From positions 1 through 64,000 of the forward strand of contig NZ_JOIY01000011.1 of assembly GCF_000720185.1 (NCBI RefSeq): a stretch of 64,000 bases of DNA, given 5' to 3'. Below are positions 17,195 to 26,243 of this stretch, one piece after another (positions within the stretch are counted from its first letter, which is position 1; every line of letters starts with the position of its first letter). The stretch comes from Streptomyces sp. NRRL S-340. GTDB taxonomy: Bacteria > Actinomycetota > Actinomycetes > Streptomycetales > Streptomycetaceae. Position numbers and translations under genes: made by a program. The notes under the pieces were generated by a model, which made no database searches, was not told the DNA's origin, and saw only the letters and a program-made list of their open reading frames with translations.

Positions 17195-18076
17195 TCAGGG
17201 GGTGAGGATCACCGAGCGGGTGAGGTGGCGCGGCTGGTCGGGGTCGAGGCCGCGGGAGGCGGCGACGGCCACTGCGAGGCGCTGCGCGCGCACGAGTTCG
17301 GCCAGCGGGTCGAGGGTGCCCTGGACCCACAGCGCGCCCGTGCCGCGGACCTGTTCGGCGAGGCCATCCGGGGCCTGGTCGAGCGCCCAGGTGGCCGTTC
17401 CCCGGGTGGTGACGCTGATGGGGCCGTGGCGGTACTCCATCGCCGGGTACGCCTCGGTCCAGGACAGGGAGGCCTCGCGCATCTTGAGGCCGGCCTCGTT
17501 GGCCAGGCCCACGGTCCAGCCGCGGCCCAGGAAGGTGAACTGCGTGCAGTCGACGAGTCCTTCGGGCAGGGGCCCGGCCAGCGCGGTGCGGGCGTCGGCG
17601 ACCACGGCGTCGGTGTGCAGGCCGAGGTGGGCGCGCAGCAGGGTGAGCGCGGTGGTGGCGAACCGGGTCTGCACGACCGAGCGTTCGTCGGCGTAGTCGA
17701 GGACGACGACGTCGTCGGCGGCGGACATGACCGGGGTGGCCGGGTCCGCGGTGACGGCGGTGGTGCGGGTGGCGCCCTTCAACCCGCCCAGCAGGTCGAG
17801 GACTTCGGTGGTGGTGCCGGACCGGGTCAGGGCGATCACGCGGTCGTAGGCACGGCCTCGGGGGAACTCGGAGGCGGCGAAGGCGTCGGTCTCGCCCTGT
17901 CCGGCGCCCTCGCGCAGCGCCGCGGCGGACTGCGCCATGAAGTACGAGGTTCCGCAGCCGACGATCGCGACCCGTTCCCCCGGGGCCGGCAGCGCCCGGC
18001 CGTGCTCCGCGGCTTCGGCCGCGACTCGGGTCCAGCACTCCGGCTGGCTGGTCAGCTCGTCCTCGACATGGCTCAT
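17195..18076 (-). CDS. SIS domain sugar-phosphate protein (AgaS/GlmS-isomerase-like)
   Basis: A 293-residue protein with two SIS domains. The first has VAIVGCGTSYFMAQ and IALTRSGTTTEVLDLL, the serine/threonine loops that hold the sugar phosphate; the second has FLGRGWTVGLANEAGLKMREAS with the conserved glutamate, and AMEYRHGPIS. The group isomerises or deaminates amino-sugar phosphates. Together with the aldolase downstream it suggests use of galactosamine or a related sugar (inference). The ATG at 18076 is preceded by GGGAGGGTG. It is divergent from a DeoR regulator that very likely controls it. Confidence 0.9.
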   Translation of the reverse strand: MSHVEDELTSQPECWTRVAAEAAEHGRALPAPGERVAIVGCGTSYFMAQSAAALREGAGQGETDAFAASEFPRGRAYDRVIALTRSGTTTEVLDLLGGLKGATRTTAVTADPATPVMSAADDVVVLDYADERSVVQTRFATTALTLLRAHLGLHTDAVVADARTALAGPLPEGLVDCTQFTFLGRGWTVGLANEAGLKMREASLSWTEAYPAMEYRHGPISVTTRGTATWALDQAPDGLAEQVRGTGALWVQGTLDPLAELVRAQRLAVAVAASRGLDPDQPRHLTRSVILTP

Positions 18077-18097
18077 GGCACACCCTCCCGGGTCATC

Positions 18098-18139
18098 TGA
18101 TTGTTCGTGCAAGATACAGCCCACTTTCGAGCACAATCA
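18098..18139. promoter_or_regulatory. Candidate DeoR operator between SIS and DeoR genes
   Basis: TGATTGT at 18098-18104 and its exact reverse complement ACAATCA at 18133-18139 face each other across 28 bp. Similarity extends outward (GATTGTTCGTGC versus GATTGTGCTCG on the opposite strand). The pair sits between the divergent SIS and DeoR genes in an AT-richer island, the expected position for autoregulation plus control of the SIS-aldolase operon. Confidence 0.6.
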
Positions 18140-18199
18140 AGCATTTCACCGTGCGTCGGGTGCGCTAAGGTCGCGGAGGATGACGAACGGAGGCCGCCG

Positions 18200-18979
18200 A
18201 TGTCGCGCGACGCCCGCTGGAAGGCGCTGCTGGAACTGCTCGTGGAGCACGGCCGCCTGGAGGTCGAGGAGGCGGCGACCCGGCTGGAGGTGTCGGCCGC
18301 CACGATCCGGCGGGACTTCGACCAGCTCGCCGAACAGCAGATGCTCGTGCGCACCCGGGGCGGCGCGGTCGTGCACGGCGTCTCCTACGAGCTGCCGCTG
18401 CGCTACAAGACGGCCCGCCGCGCATCGGAGAAGCAGCGCATCGCCCAGGCCGTCGCCGGCCTCGTCGCGCCCGGGGAGGCGGTGGGTCTGACCGGCGGCA
18501 CCACGACCACGGAGGTGGCGCGCGCCCTGGCGGTGCGCGGCGACCTCGGTTCCGGCTCGCCCGCCCTGACCGTGGTGACGAACGCGCTCAACATCGCCAA
18601 CGAGCTGGCCGTGCGGCCCCAGTTCAAGATCGTGGTGACCGGCGGCGTCGCGCGCCCGCAGTCGTACGAGCTGATCGGGCCGCTGGCGGACGGCGTGCTC
18701 GGGCAGATCACGCTCGACGTGGCGGTGCTCGGGGTGGTCGCCTTCGACGTCACGCACGGTGCGGCGGCCCACGACGAGGCGGAGGCCGCCATCAACCGGG
18801 TGCTGTGCGAGCGCGCCGAGCGCGTCGTCGTGGCCGCGGACTCCAGCAAGCTGGGCCGCCGCGCCTTCGCCCGCATCTGCCCGGCGGAGTCGGTGGACAC
18901 CCTGGTCACGGACGCGGCGGCGGGCCAGGAGACGGTCCGCAGGTTCGAGGAGGCGGGGGTCCGGGTGGTCACCGTCTGA
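18200..18979 (+). CDS. DeoR/GlpR-family regulator of the SIS-aldolase operon
   Basis: A 259-residue DeoR-family protein: helix-turn-helix at residues 5-58 (RLEVEEAATRLEVSAATIRRDF) and sensor domain (75-235) with GLTGGTTTTEVARAL and VVTNALNIANELA phosphate-binding loops. Near the C-terminus ADSSKLGRRAF is the conserved lysine-containing motif of the family. It is likely to respond to a phosphorylated amino sugar or ketose and repress the divergent SIS-aldolase operon through the TGATTGT inverted repeat between them (inference from position). The ATG at 18200 has a GGAGG site 6 nt upstream. Confidence 0.93.
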   Translation: MSRDARWKALLELLVEHGRLEVEEAATRLEVSAATIRRDFDQLAEQQMLVRTRGGAVVHGVSYELPLRYKTARRASEKQRIAQAVAGLVAPGEAVGLTGGTTTTEVARALAVRGDLGSGSPALTVVTNALNIANELAVRPQFKIVVTGGVARPQSYELIGPLADGVLGQITLDVAVLGVVAFDVTHGAAAHDEAEAAINRVLCERAERVVVAADSSKLGRRAFARICPAESVDTLVTDAAAGQETVRRFEEAGVRVVTV

Positions 18980-19175
18980 GACCGGGGCACGCCGGGGGCT
19001 CGGGCCGCCGGAGAGGAGGACCCGGGTCTCCGAGCCCACCGGTGCGCTCGAAGCCTGCCGCGTGCCCGGGACCGCCGCAGCGATCGGGGCAGGCGGGACG
19101 TCCGAGGTCTCCGGGCGGACCGGGGTGTCCGGCGTGTTCGTCGCCTGCCGGGACCGTGGCCGGGGCCCGGGCGGG

Positions 19176-19556
19176 TCAGGTGCGCCGGAAGCCCACACCA
19201 CGGCCGTCGTTGCAGCCCGCCGGAACCGGACGGTCCTCCCCCGGTCCCCCCTGATCGGCCTTGAGCGCGACGCTCATGAGGGACAGGAGGAGATCGACGT
19301 CGGCCGAGGCGTCGAGGCGGATCGTCACCCAGGAGGAACCCGGCACGACACGGACGGCGGCGAAGCGTCTGAGGTCGCCCGACAGCCGGCGTATGGCCCG
19401 GTCGGTCAGCTTGAGGTCGACGTCGCGGTCGGAGTGGAAGTGGGCGATCTCCCCGTGCGCCGAGCCGAGCGCCTGCCCGGTGCCACAGCTCGGTACCGCT
19501 TCCATCAGGTCGGGCCAGGTGGCCAGTTGGGCGAGAGCGCGCGCGGCGAGCGTCAT
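19176..19556 (-). CDS. Luciferase-domain (PF17648-like) small protein
   Basis: A 126-residue protein, MTLAARALAQLATWPDLMEA then GEIAHFHSDRDVDLKLT and GSSWVTIRLDASADVDLLLSLM. This matches the small domain family annotated in databases as luciferase (PF17648), found alone in many actinobacteria and not a light-producing enzyme in itself; its real activity is unknown. The HFHSDRDVDL segment is the most conserved part. It stands alone, divergent from a methyltransferase gene. Confidence 0.75.
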   Translation of the reverse strand: MTLAARALAQLATWPDLMEAVPSCGTGQALGSAHGEIAHFHSDRDVDLKLTDRAIRRLSGDLRRFAAVRVVPGSSWVTIRLDASADVDLLLSLMSVALKADQGGPGEDRPVPAGCNDGRGVGFRRT

Positions 19557-19763
19557 GGCCCCATCATGGCGCGCTCACCGCACGGCAACCGGCACGTGAG
19601 GAAGCCTTAACCGATCCGTGTCCGAAAAGGGAAGGCCGCCTCACCCGTTCGGGCAAGACCCGCCGGACGGCGCGTCGGCGCGGTGGTGGCCGCCCCGCAC
19701 ACACGCCACCCTGGTCCCCGGGGGCGACCGCCCCCGGTCCGGTCGCCAAGGAGTGGTGGACGC

Positions 19764-20621
19764 ATGGTGGACAGTCGGGCGGAGCAGCCGGACCACACGG
19801 CGGTACGGGTCGCGCTGTGGCGGGCGCTGCACGTGCGGGCCGATCCGCCGCCGCACGTCTTCGAGGACGAGGTGGGCCTGCGCCTGGCGGACCCCGGCGA
19901 GGACTGGCGCGCGCGGCCGGACATGGACCCGGAGCGGACGCGGGCGTTCCGGGCGGGCATCGTGGCCAGGGCCCGCTTCGTCGAGGACCTGGCCGTGGCG
20001 CAGGCGGGGCGGGGCGTCACGCAGTACGTGGTCCTCGGCGCCGGTCTGGACACCTTCGTCCAGCGCCGTCCCGAGGCGGCGGCCGGGATGCGGGTGTTCG
20101 AGGTGGACCAGCCGGAGCCGCAGGCGTGGAAGCGGCGGCGCCTGGCCGAACTGGGGCTCGGGGTGCCCGACGGCCTGCGGCTGGTGCCCGTCGACTTCGA
20201 GGCGGGCGGCTCCTGGTGGGAGGAACTGATCGCGGCCGGGTTCGACGCGGCCGCCCCGGCGGTGGTGGCCTGCACGGGCGTGAGCATGTACCTCACGCGG
20301 GAGGCGATCGCGGGCACGCTGCGCCAGGTGGCGGGACTCGCGCCAGGCTCCACGCTGGCCATGACGTTCATGCGGCCCGCGGAACTCCTGGAGCCGGCGA
20401 TGCGCGACCTGCTGGAGACCACTACGCGCCTGGCGCGGGCCTCGGGGACGCCGTTCCTCAGCTTCTTCTCCCCGCCGGAGATGCTCTCCTTCGCGCGCGC
20501 GGCGGGGTTCGCGCAGGTGCGGCACGTGTCGGCGGAGGACCTGGCGCGGCGCTACTTCAGCGGCCGGACGGACGGACTGCGTCCGGCGGCCGCGGAGGAA
20601 CTGCTGGTGGCGACGGCCTGA
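19764..20621 (+). CDS. SAM-dependent methyltransferase, leucine carboxyl methyltransferase family
   Basis: A 285-residue protein of the TIGR00027/PF04072 family, abundant in Streptomyces and mycobacteria. Visible are the ARARFVEDLAV helix, the SAM-binding QYVVLGAGLDTFVQR motif near residue 90, the acidic FEVDQPEPQAWKR strand, and VACTGVSMYLTREAI. Family members methylate carboxylates or hydroxyls of small molecules, but most have no known substrate. The ATG at 19764 follows AAGGAG by 10 nt. There is no biosynthetic context. Confidence 0.88.
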   Translation: MVDSRAEQPDHTAVRVALWRALHVRADPPPHVFEDEVGLRLADPGEDWRARPDMDPERTRAFRAGIVARARFVEDLAVAQAGRGVTQYVVLGAGLDTFVQRRPEAAAGMRVFEVDQPEPQAWKRRRLAELGLGVPDGLRLVPVDFEAGGSWWEELIAAGFDAAAPAVVACTGVSMYLTREAIAGTLRQVAGLAPGSTLAMTFMRPAELLEPAMRDLLETTTRLARASGTPFLSFFSPPEMLSFARAAGFAQVRHVSAEDLARRYFSGRTDGLRPAAAEELLVATA

Positions 20622-20694
20622 ACCGCCGAGGGCGCCCCGGGCTCCGGTCCCCCCTTCGGCGCCGAGCGTTCCGGGTGCCCCTGCGGCAGCGCCG

Positions 20695-20760
20695 GTCGCG
20701 CCGGTTCCGTCGTGGCGCTCGTCGCGCCGGTTCCGTCCAGCGCTCGTCGCGCCGGTTCCG
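20695..20760 (+). repeat. Three direct copies of a 15-bp motif
   Basis: GTCGCGCCGGTTCCG occurs at 20695-20709, 20721-20735 and 20746-20760, with the surrounding GCGCTC also shared by copies two and three, giving a period of 25-26 bp. It lies in the non-coding gap after the methyltransferase gene. Confidence 0.75.
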
Positions 20761-20806
20761 CCCGCGCGCAGGCCTCTGATCGCTTCTGGGGGCACACTGG
20801 TGGTAA

Positions 20807-20970
20807 GAGTTCCGGACAGAACGGGCGCCCGGCCCGCGACGCCCGGCCCGCACGCTCGCGGCGTTGCCGAAAGGCTCCTGGTAGCTCCGCTACGAGGACC
20901 TTCCGGCGTCTTGCGATCGCACGCGCCGGACGCCGCGAGCTGGTCGCAACCCCCATTCTGTTCGCGGCTC
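20807..20970. repeat. Structured intergenic repeat, copy A (MITE- or terminator-like)
   Basis: A 164-bp element bounded by imperfect terminal inverted repeats (left GAGTTCCGGACAGAACGGG; right arm reads GAGCCGCGAACAGAATGGG on the other strand; 14 of 19 match). Inside, GCTCGCGGCGT (20854-20864) pairs perfectly with ACGCCGCGAGC (20930-20940), and within that a strong hairpin runs from about 20867 to 20906 around CTCCGC. The whole would fold as a branched structure. A related copy is at 31669-31830 and a short version at 43986-44041. It has no convincing open frame. Confidence 0.75.
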
Positions 20971-21006
20971 CAAGGGCCGTAGGTCTGGCACGAGGGGGTG
21001 TCGAAA

Positions 21007-21585
21007 GTGACACGTCGTGCGGGAGTGTGGCGGTGGCGATGGCGGCGCAACCCACTCCGCCGGACCAGCGATGTGATCGAGGCGTGGATCCTGCTGGCCG
21101 CCTGGGTCCTCGCCCTGGTGGGCGGTCTGGCGGCCGGGCTGCTGACGGTGGGCGCGATGCAGCAGACGGCGGAACGCGCCCGCGCGCAGAGCCACCCGGT
21201 GACCGCCGTGCTCACCCGGGACGGTGACGGCCCCGGGGGGAACGACCGGCCGGCGGGCGGCGCCCTGGTGTGGGGGACGGTCCGCTGGACCGAACCCGAC
21301 GGCGTCGGCCACACGGACCGCACCCGGGTCCCGGCCGCCGCGACCCCCGGATCCCGCATCACCGTCTGGACCAACGGCCACGGCGCCCTGACCTCCCCGC
21401 CCGCCTCCGCGGCCGACACGGCCTTCCAGTCGGTCCTGGGCGGCCTGTGGGCCGGAACGGCGACCGTCGGTCTCGTCGTCGGCACCGCGAAACTCGCGCA
21501 GTCCCGTCTGGACCACCACCGCTTCGACCAGTGGGACGACGAATGGGCCCGCATGGACACCCGCTGGGGCCGCATGACGGGCTGA
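21007..21585 (+). CDS. Rv1733c-family two-helix membrane protein (paralog 2)
   Basis: A 192-residue membrane protein with the family signature WRWRWRRNPLRRTSDVIEAW, a helix at about residues 23-45, an extracytoplasmic domain (TAVLTRDGDG...WTEPDGVGHTDRTRV) and a second helix at about 140-160, followed by the conserved RLDHHRFDQWDDEWARMD end. The first paralog is at 2419-3024 and has the same arrangement. Function is unknown. The GTG at 21007 was preferred to the GTG at 20998 because the GAGGGGG site is 10 nt before the former and touches the latter. Repeat copy A lies 36 bp upstream. Confidence 0.8.
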   Translation: MTRRAGVWRWRWRRNPLRRTSDVIEAWILLAAWVLALVGGLAAGLLTVGAMQQTAERARAQSHPVTAVLTRDGDGPGGNDRPAGGALVWGTVRWTEPDGVGHTDRTRVPAAATPGSRITVWTNGHGALTSPPASAADTAFQSVLGGLWAGTATVGLVVGTAKLAQSRLDHHRFDQWDDEWARMDTRWGRMTG

Positions 21586-21728
21586 CCAGCACACTGCGGA
21601 GAGGCCGGCGGACACCCTGGACAGAGGCGGCACGGCGCCCGCGCCGCGGCGGGCCGCCGCCCCGGTCCCGCCGGGCCCGCTCGACCGCCGGGCCGCTCCC
21701 GCTGAGCTGTCCGGCGGCGCCATCGCTG

Positions 21729-21873
21729 TGCGGTCGGCCGCTGCGGCGCGGCCGTCGCGGCACGGCCGTCGCGGCACGGCGCGGCCATCACAGCGCAGCA
21801 GCCGTCGCAGCACGGCCATCGCAGCACGGCCACTGCGGCAGCGGCCATCACAGCACGGCCATCGCGGGCAGCG
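21729..21873 (+). repeat. Degenerate tandem repeat of a CACGGCCATCGCAG-like unit
   Basis: About eight imperfect copies of a 14-18 bp unit (GCACGGCCGTCGCG, GCACGGCCATCGCA, GCACGGCCACTGCG) follow one another in the gap between the Rv1733c-type gene and the MFS transporter. No reading frame here has coding character. The rest of the 508-bp gap (21586-22093) shows nothing recognisable. Confidence 0.65.
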
Positions 21874-22093
21874 GCCGTTCCCGTACTCGCGGCGGGTGGT
21901 TCCGGTGCGACCGGCTGCTGCGGCGGGGGCGTTCCGGTGCGGTCCCGGTGGGGCGGGGCCGCACCGACCGGTCGGCCGGCCGGTTCCGCCGCCACCCGCT
22001 GACCTGCGCAGAACCGCACCCGGAAACTCCGCACCGTCCCGCCCCGGACGATCCGTCCACCCCCTTGCCCCGCCGCGAACGCCCTTCTAGCCT

Positions 22094-22120
22094 GACTTTG
22101 TGCCGCTAATAAACAAAGTC
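22094..22120. promoter_or_regulatory. Inverted repeat at the start of the MFS gene
   Basis: GACTTTGT (22094-22101) is exactly repeated in reverse complement as ACAAAGTC (22113-22120) across an AT-rich 11-bp spacer containing TAATAA. It overlaps the annotated GTG start of the transporter, so it is either an operator/-10 region with the true start downstream, or a hairpin covering the start codon. Confidence 0.6.
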
Positions 22121-23299
22121 CGTTCGCACAGTGCCGTGCCGGACCGCTCGCTCGTCCGTCTCCGGATCGCCCTCACCGCGTTCTTCGCGCTGGACGGCTT
22201 CGTCTTCGCCGGCTGGGTGGTGCGCATCCCGGCCGTCAAGGAGCAGACGCACGCCTCCGCCGGGGCGCTCGGCCTCGCACTGCTCGGCGTCTCCGCCGGG
22301 GCCGTCGTGACGATGACCCTCACCGGGCGTCTGTGCCGCCGCTACGGGAGCCACCCCGTCACCGTGGTCTGCGCCGTCCTGCTCTGCCTCAGCGTCGCCC
22401 TGCCCCCGCTCACCCACTCCGCCCCGGCGCTCGGCGCCGTGCTCCTGGTGTTCGGTGCCGCCTACGGGGGCATCAACGTGGCGTTCAACAGCGCGGCCGT
22501 CGATCTGGTGGCCGCGCTGCGGCGACCGGTCATGCCGACCTTCCACGCCGCCTTCAGCCTCGGCGGCATGCTCGGGGCGGGTCTGGGCGGACTGGTGGCC
22601 GGTCACCTCTCCCCCGCCCGCCACCTGCTGTCCCTCACCCTGATCGGCCTGCTCGTCACCGCGGTCGCGGGCCGCACGCTCCTGCGGATCACGCCCCCGG
22701 CCCGGTCGGGCCCGACTCGCCCGGGGGAGCGGGACACACACCGGGTGGACGGGCGCACCCGCGCGATGGTCCTCGTCCTCGGTCTCATCGCCCTGTGCAC
22801 GGCCTACGGCGAGGGCGCCATGGCCGACTGGGGCGCGCTGCACTTCACCCAGGACCTGGCCGCCTCGCCGGGCGTCGCGGCGGTCGGCTACTCCTGCTTC
22901 GCGCTCGCCATGACCGTGGGGCGGCTGACCGGGACCACCCTGCTCGAACGGCTCGGCCGCACCCGCACGATCGTGGCAGGCGGCTGCGTCGGGGCCGCCG
23001 GCATGCTGCTCGGCTGTCTGGCGCCGAGCGTGTGGGCGGCCCTGCTCGGCTTCGCCGTCACCGGGCTCGGGCTCGCGAACCTCTTCCCGGTCGCCGTGGA
23101 GCGCGCCGGCGCCCTGGCCGGCCCGAGCGGTGTCGCGACGGCCTCCACCCTCGGTTACGGCGGCATGCTCCTGGGGCCTCCGGCCATCGGGTTCATGGCC
23201 GAATGGCTCTCCCTGCGGGCCGCGCTCACCAGCGTCGCCGTCCTGGCCGCCGTCGCCGCCGCGATCGGGTTCGCGACCCGGCGGTCGGCGTACGAGTGA
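22100..23299 (+). CDS. MFS transporter
   Basis: A protein of up to 399 residues with about twelve hydrophobic segments and family motifs such as ALTAFFALDGFVFAGWVVRIP near the start and GRLCRRYGSHPV (loop 2-3). It belongs to the major-facilitator branch containing YbjJ/Fuc-permease-like proteins; AYGEGAMADWGALHF marks this branch. The substrate is unknown. The GTG at 22100 is the longest possible start, but the inverted repeat covering it and the lack of a ribosome site make the GTG at 22136 a reasonable alternative. It is convergent with the Clp-type ATPase gene. Confidence 0.85.
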   Translation: MPLINKVRSHSAVPDRSLVRLRIALTAFFALDGFVFAGWVVRIPAVKEQTHASAGALGLALLGVSAGAVVTMTLTGRLCRRYGSHPVTVVCAVLLCLSVALPPLTHSAPALGAVLLVFGAAYGGINVAFNSAAVDLVAALRRPVMPTFHAAFSLGGMLGAGLGGLVAGHLSPARHLLSLTLIGLLVTAVAGRTLLRITPPARSGPTRPGERDTHRVDGRTRAMVLVLGLIALCTAYGEGAMADWGALHFTQDLAASPGVAAVGYSCFALAMTVGRLTGTTLLERLGRTRTIVAGGCVGAAGMLLGCLAPSVWAALLGFAVTGLGLANLFPVAVERAGALAGPSGVATASTLGYGGMLLGPPAIGFMAEWLSLRAALTSVAVLAAVAAAIGFATRRSAYE

Positions 23300-23394
23300 C
23301 ACGGGCGGCCGGCCTGCCCCGGTCGAGGGCCGCCGGCCGGCGGCCCTGGGCCCACGACCGGCGACCACCGGTCCGCGACCGGCCCGGCGCCCTG

Positions 23395-25938
23395 TCAGGA
23401 AGCCCCGTCCATGCCGTCCCCTTCCGCGTAGACCTTGGCGTCGGACGGCGCCGGACGTTCGACGCCGCACACCAGGGCGTCGTTCTCGACGTCCGCGACG
23501 ATCGTGTCCCCGGGGTCGGCCGAGTCGCTCAGGAGCAGGGAGGCGATGCGGTTGTCCAGTTCGGCCTGGATGGTGCGGCGCAGCGGACGGGCGCCGAACT
23601 CGGGCTGGTGCCCGTGGGCCACGAGGAGCTTCTTCGCGGCGTCGGTGACCCGCAGCTCCAGGCCCTGGGCGCGCACGCGCCGCCGGCTGTTGTCCAGCAG
23701 CAGGTCGACGATCCGGTTCAGCTCCTGCTCGCCCAGGCCGTGGAAGACGATGATGTCGTCGATGCGGTTGAGGAACTCGGGCAGGAACCGGCCGCGCAGG
23801 TCCTCCAGCAGCTGGTCCTTGATGGCGGCGACGTCGCCGTGGTGGGCGAGGATCCGCTGGGCGCCGATGTTGGACGTCATGACGACCACGGTGTTGCGGA
23901 AGTCGACGGTGCGGCCCTGCGCGTCGGTGAGGCGTCCGTCGTCCAGGACCTGGAGCAGGGTGTTGAAGACGTCCGGGTGGGCCTTCTCCACCTCGTCGAA
24001 GAGCAGCACGCTGTAGGGCTGGCGGCGGACCTTCTCGGTGAGCTGGCCCGCCTCCTCGTGGCCGACGTATCCGGGCGGGGCGCCGACGAGCCGGGAGACG
24101 GTGTGCTTCTCCTGGAACTCGCTCATGTCGAAGCGGATCATGCGGTTCTCGTCGCCGAAGAGCAGTTCGGCCAGTGCCTTGGCCAGTTCCGTCTTGCCGA
24201 CGCCGGTGGGACCGAGGAAGAGGAAGGATCCGACGGGCCGGTTCGGGTCGCCCATGCCGGCCCGGCTGCGGCGCACCGCCTGGGCGACGGCGGTGACGGC
24301 CTCGTCCTGGCCGACGACCCGGTCGTGCAGGGCGTCCTCCAGTTTCAGCAGCCGTTCCTTCTCGCTCTCGGTGAGCTGGGCGACGGGGATGCCGGTGCGC
24401 CGGGACAGCACGTCGGCGATGTCGTCGACGGTCACCTCCAGCACGCCCTCGCGGCGCTCGGCGACCCCCTCCAGCTCGGTCTCGACCTCGGTGATGCGGT
24501 CCTTCAGCTCGGCGGCCCGCTCGAAGTCCTCGGCTGCGACGGCCTGGTCCTTCTCGCGGCGCAGCTTGGCCAGCCGGTCCTCGCGCTCGGCGACCTCGGT
24601 GGAGCGCCCCAGGGACCGCAGCCGTACCCGGGCCCCTGCCTGGTCGAGCAGGTCGATGGCCTTGTCGGGCAGGAACCGGTCGCTGACGTAACGGTCGGAG
24701 AGTTCGGCGGCGGCGGCCAGCGCGTCGTCGCTGTAGCGGACCTGGTGGTGGGCCTCATAGGAGTCGCGCAGGCCCTCCAGGATCTGCACGGTCTCCTCGA
24801 CGCTCGGCTCCGGCACCATGACGGGCTGGAAGCGGCGTTCCAGGGCGGCGTCCTTCTCGACGTACTTGCGGTACTCGGCGAGCGTGGTGGCGCCGACGAC
24901 GTGCAGCTCACCGCGGGCGAGGGCCGGTTTGAGGATGTTCCCGGCGTCCATGGAGCCCTCGCCGGTGGCGCCCGCGCCGACGACGGTGTGCAGTTCGTCC
25001 AGGAACAGGATCGTCGACTCGGAGGCGGCCTTGACCTCGTCGATGACGTTCTTCAGCCGTTCCTCGAACTGCCCGCGGTACTGGGCCCCGGCGACCAGGC
25101 CGGTCAGGTCCAGGGCGACGACCCGTTTGTTCTCCAGCGTCCTCGGCACGTCCCCGGCGACGATCCGCTGCGCCAGCCCCTCCACGATCGCGGTCTTGCC
25201 GACGCCCGGCTCGCCGATCAGCACGGGGTTGTTCTTGGAGCGGCGGGAGAGGATCTCGACGGTCTGCTCGATCTCCTGGGCCCGGCCCACCACCGGGTCC
25301 AGTTTGCCTGCGCGGGCCTCCTCGGTCAGGTCGCGGCCGTACTGGTCGAGGGTCGGCGTGTCGCTCGGGGTCTCGGCGCCGCCGGGCGCGCCCTCGTTGC
25401 GGGCCGCCGCCTCGGCGCCGCGGCGCACCTGCTCGGTGTCGATGCCGTGCGCCGCCAGGACCCGGTCGGGCGCCGCGCCCGGTGTGTCCAGCAGGGCGCC
25501 GAGGATGTGTTCGGGGCCGATGTACGACACTCCGGCCGCCCGTGAGTGCTCGTAGGCGCGCAGCAGCACCCGCTTGGCCGCCGGGGTCAGGCCCGGCTGG
25601 GCGGAGGGCGTGCCGCTCTCCCCGGGCAGTGCCCGGGCGAGGTCCGCGGCGAGCCGTTCGGGGTCGGCGCCGGCCTGGGCGAGCAGGCCGCGGGCGGGCT
25701 CCACCTGGGTGCAGGCCCACAGCAGGTGCTCGGTGTCCAGGTCGGAGCTGCCGTCCTCGGCCGCCTTCCCGGTGGCTCGGTTGATCAGGTCCTGCGCCGA
25801 CTCGGTGAGCAGCCGCCCGATCGGCACCCTCTGCACCTGCGGCGGCGAGGCCCCCGGGGTCATGCCGAAGAAGCGGTTGAGGATCTCGGAGAACGGGTCC
25901 GGGCCACCGAACGAGGCGCCGAAGGGGGACATCGTCAT
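23395..25938 (-). CDS. ClpC/ClpB-like AAA+ unfoldase
   Basis: An 847-residue two-ring Hsp100 protein. Residues 1-40 are an unusual leader ([11 protein letters not shown]), 40-180 a divergent Clp_N domain, then AAA-1 (Walker A GEPGVGKT 242-249, Walker B ILFLDEL about 310-316), a UVR-type coiled middle segment (about 464-492, [14 protein letters not shown]) as in ClpC, and AAA-2 (Walker A GPTGVGKT 576-583, Walker B VLLFDEV about 644-650). Between SNIGAQR and FLPEFLNR the loop is short, as in ClpB, and no LGF/IGF ClpP-docking tripeptide is visible. It may therefore disaggregate or remodel proteins without ClpP. The start ATG has a poor ribosome site. No HAIR or CtsR-like box was found upstream. 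Confidence 0.9.
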   Translation of the reverse strand: MTMSPFGASFGGPDPFSEILNRFFGMTPGASPPQVQRVPIGRLLTESAQDLINRATGKAAEDGSSDLDTEHLLWACTQVEPARGLLAQAGADPERLAADLARALPGESGTPSAQPGLTPAAKRVLLRAYEHSRAAGVSYIGPEHILGALLDTPGAAPDRVLAAHGIDTEQVRRGAEAAARNEGAPGGAETPSDTPTLDQYGRDLTEEARAGKLDPVVGRAQEIEQTVEILSRRSKNNPVLIGEPGVGKTAIVEGLAQRIVAGDVPRTLENKRVVALDLTGLVAGAQYRGQFEERLKNVIDEVKAASESTILFLDELHTVVGAGATGEGSMDAGNILKPALARGELHVVGATTLAEYRKYVEKDAALERRFQPVMVPEPSVEETVQILEGLRDSYEAHHQVRYSDDALAAAAELSDRYVSDRFLPDKAIDLLDQAGARVRLRSLGRSTEVAEREDRLAKLRREKDQAVAAEDFERAAELKDRITEVETELEGVAERREGVLEVTVDDIADVLSRRTGIPVAQLTESEKERLLKLEDALHDRVVGQDEAVTAVAQAVRRSRAGMGDPNRPVGSFLFLGPTGVGKTELAKALAELLFGDENRMIRFDMSEFQEKHTVSRLVGAPPGYVGHEEAGQLTEKVRRQPYSVLLFDEVEKAHPDVFNTLLQVLDDGRLTDAQGRTVDFRNTVVVMTSNIGAQRILAHHGDVAAIKDQLLEDLRGRFLPEFLNRIDDIIVFHGLGEQELNRIVDLLLDNSRRRVRAQGLELRVTDAAKKLLVAHGHQPEFGARPLRRTIQAELDNRIASLLLSDSADPGDTIVADVENDALVCGVERPAPSDAKVYAEGDGMDGAS

Positions 25939-26243
25939 GATCGCCGTCCGCAGCGTGGGGAAATGAGTCCTCACCAGCCCAACCCACCGTTCGGCCCACC
26001 GCAACGCGGCATACGCCGACCCGGTGTCGTACCGGGCGGCCGGCGCCGGGACCGGTACCGGGAGCCGCCGGTCCGGTGTCACGCCGGGAGAGCCGCCGCC
26101 GTGCCGTGCCGGCGTGCCGGGGAGGGCGGCCGGGCGCGGTGGCGGCGAGACGCGTCCGGTGGCCGGACCCTCTCCCGGGAGGACACGTCCGGTGGCCGGA
26201 CGCGTCCTCCCGGGGGCGGGTGCCGTCCGGCACACTTCCCGCC
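25939..26243. repeat. Intergenic region with duplicated palindromic motif
   Basis: The gap between the Clp-type ATPase and the mycothiol-dependent enzyme holds two direct copies of CGTCCGGTGGCCGGA (26153-26167 and 26186-26200), each nearly palindromic, with GACGCGTCC-type flanks on the outer sides. Together they could form a cruciform or a double operator. The rest of the gap shows nothing recognisable. Confidence 0.5.

Noticed and set aside
22333..25545. A long plus-strand open frame opposite the Clp-type ATPase gene
   Set aside because: It is the antisense of the highly conserved ATPase reading and shows no protein motif.
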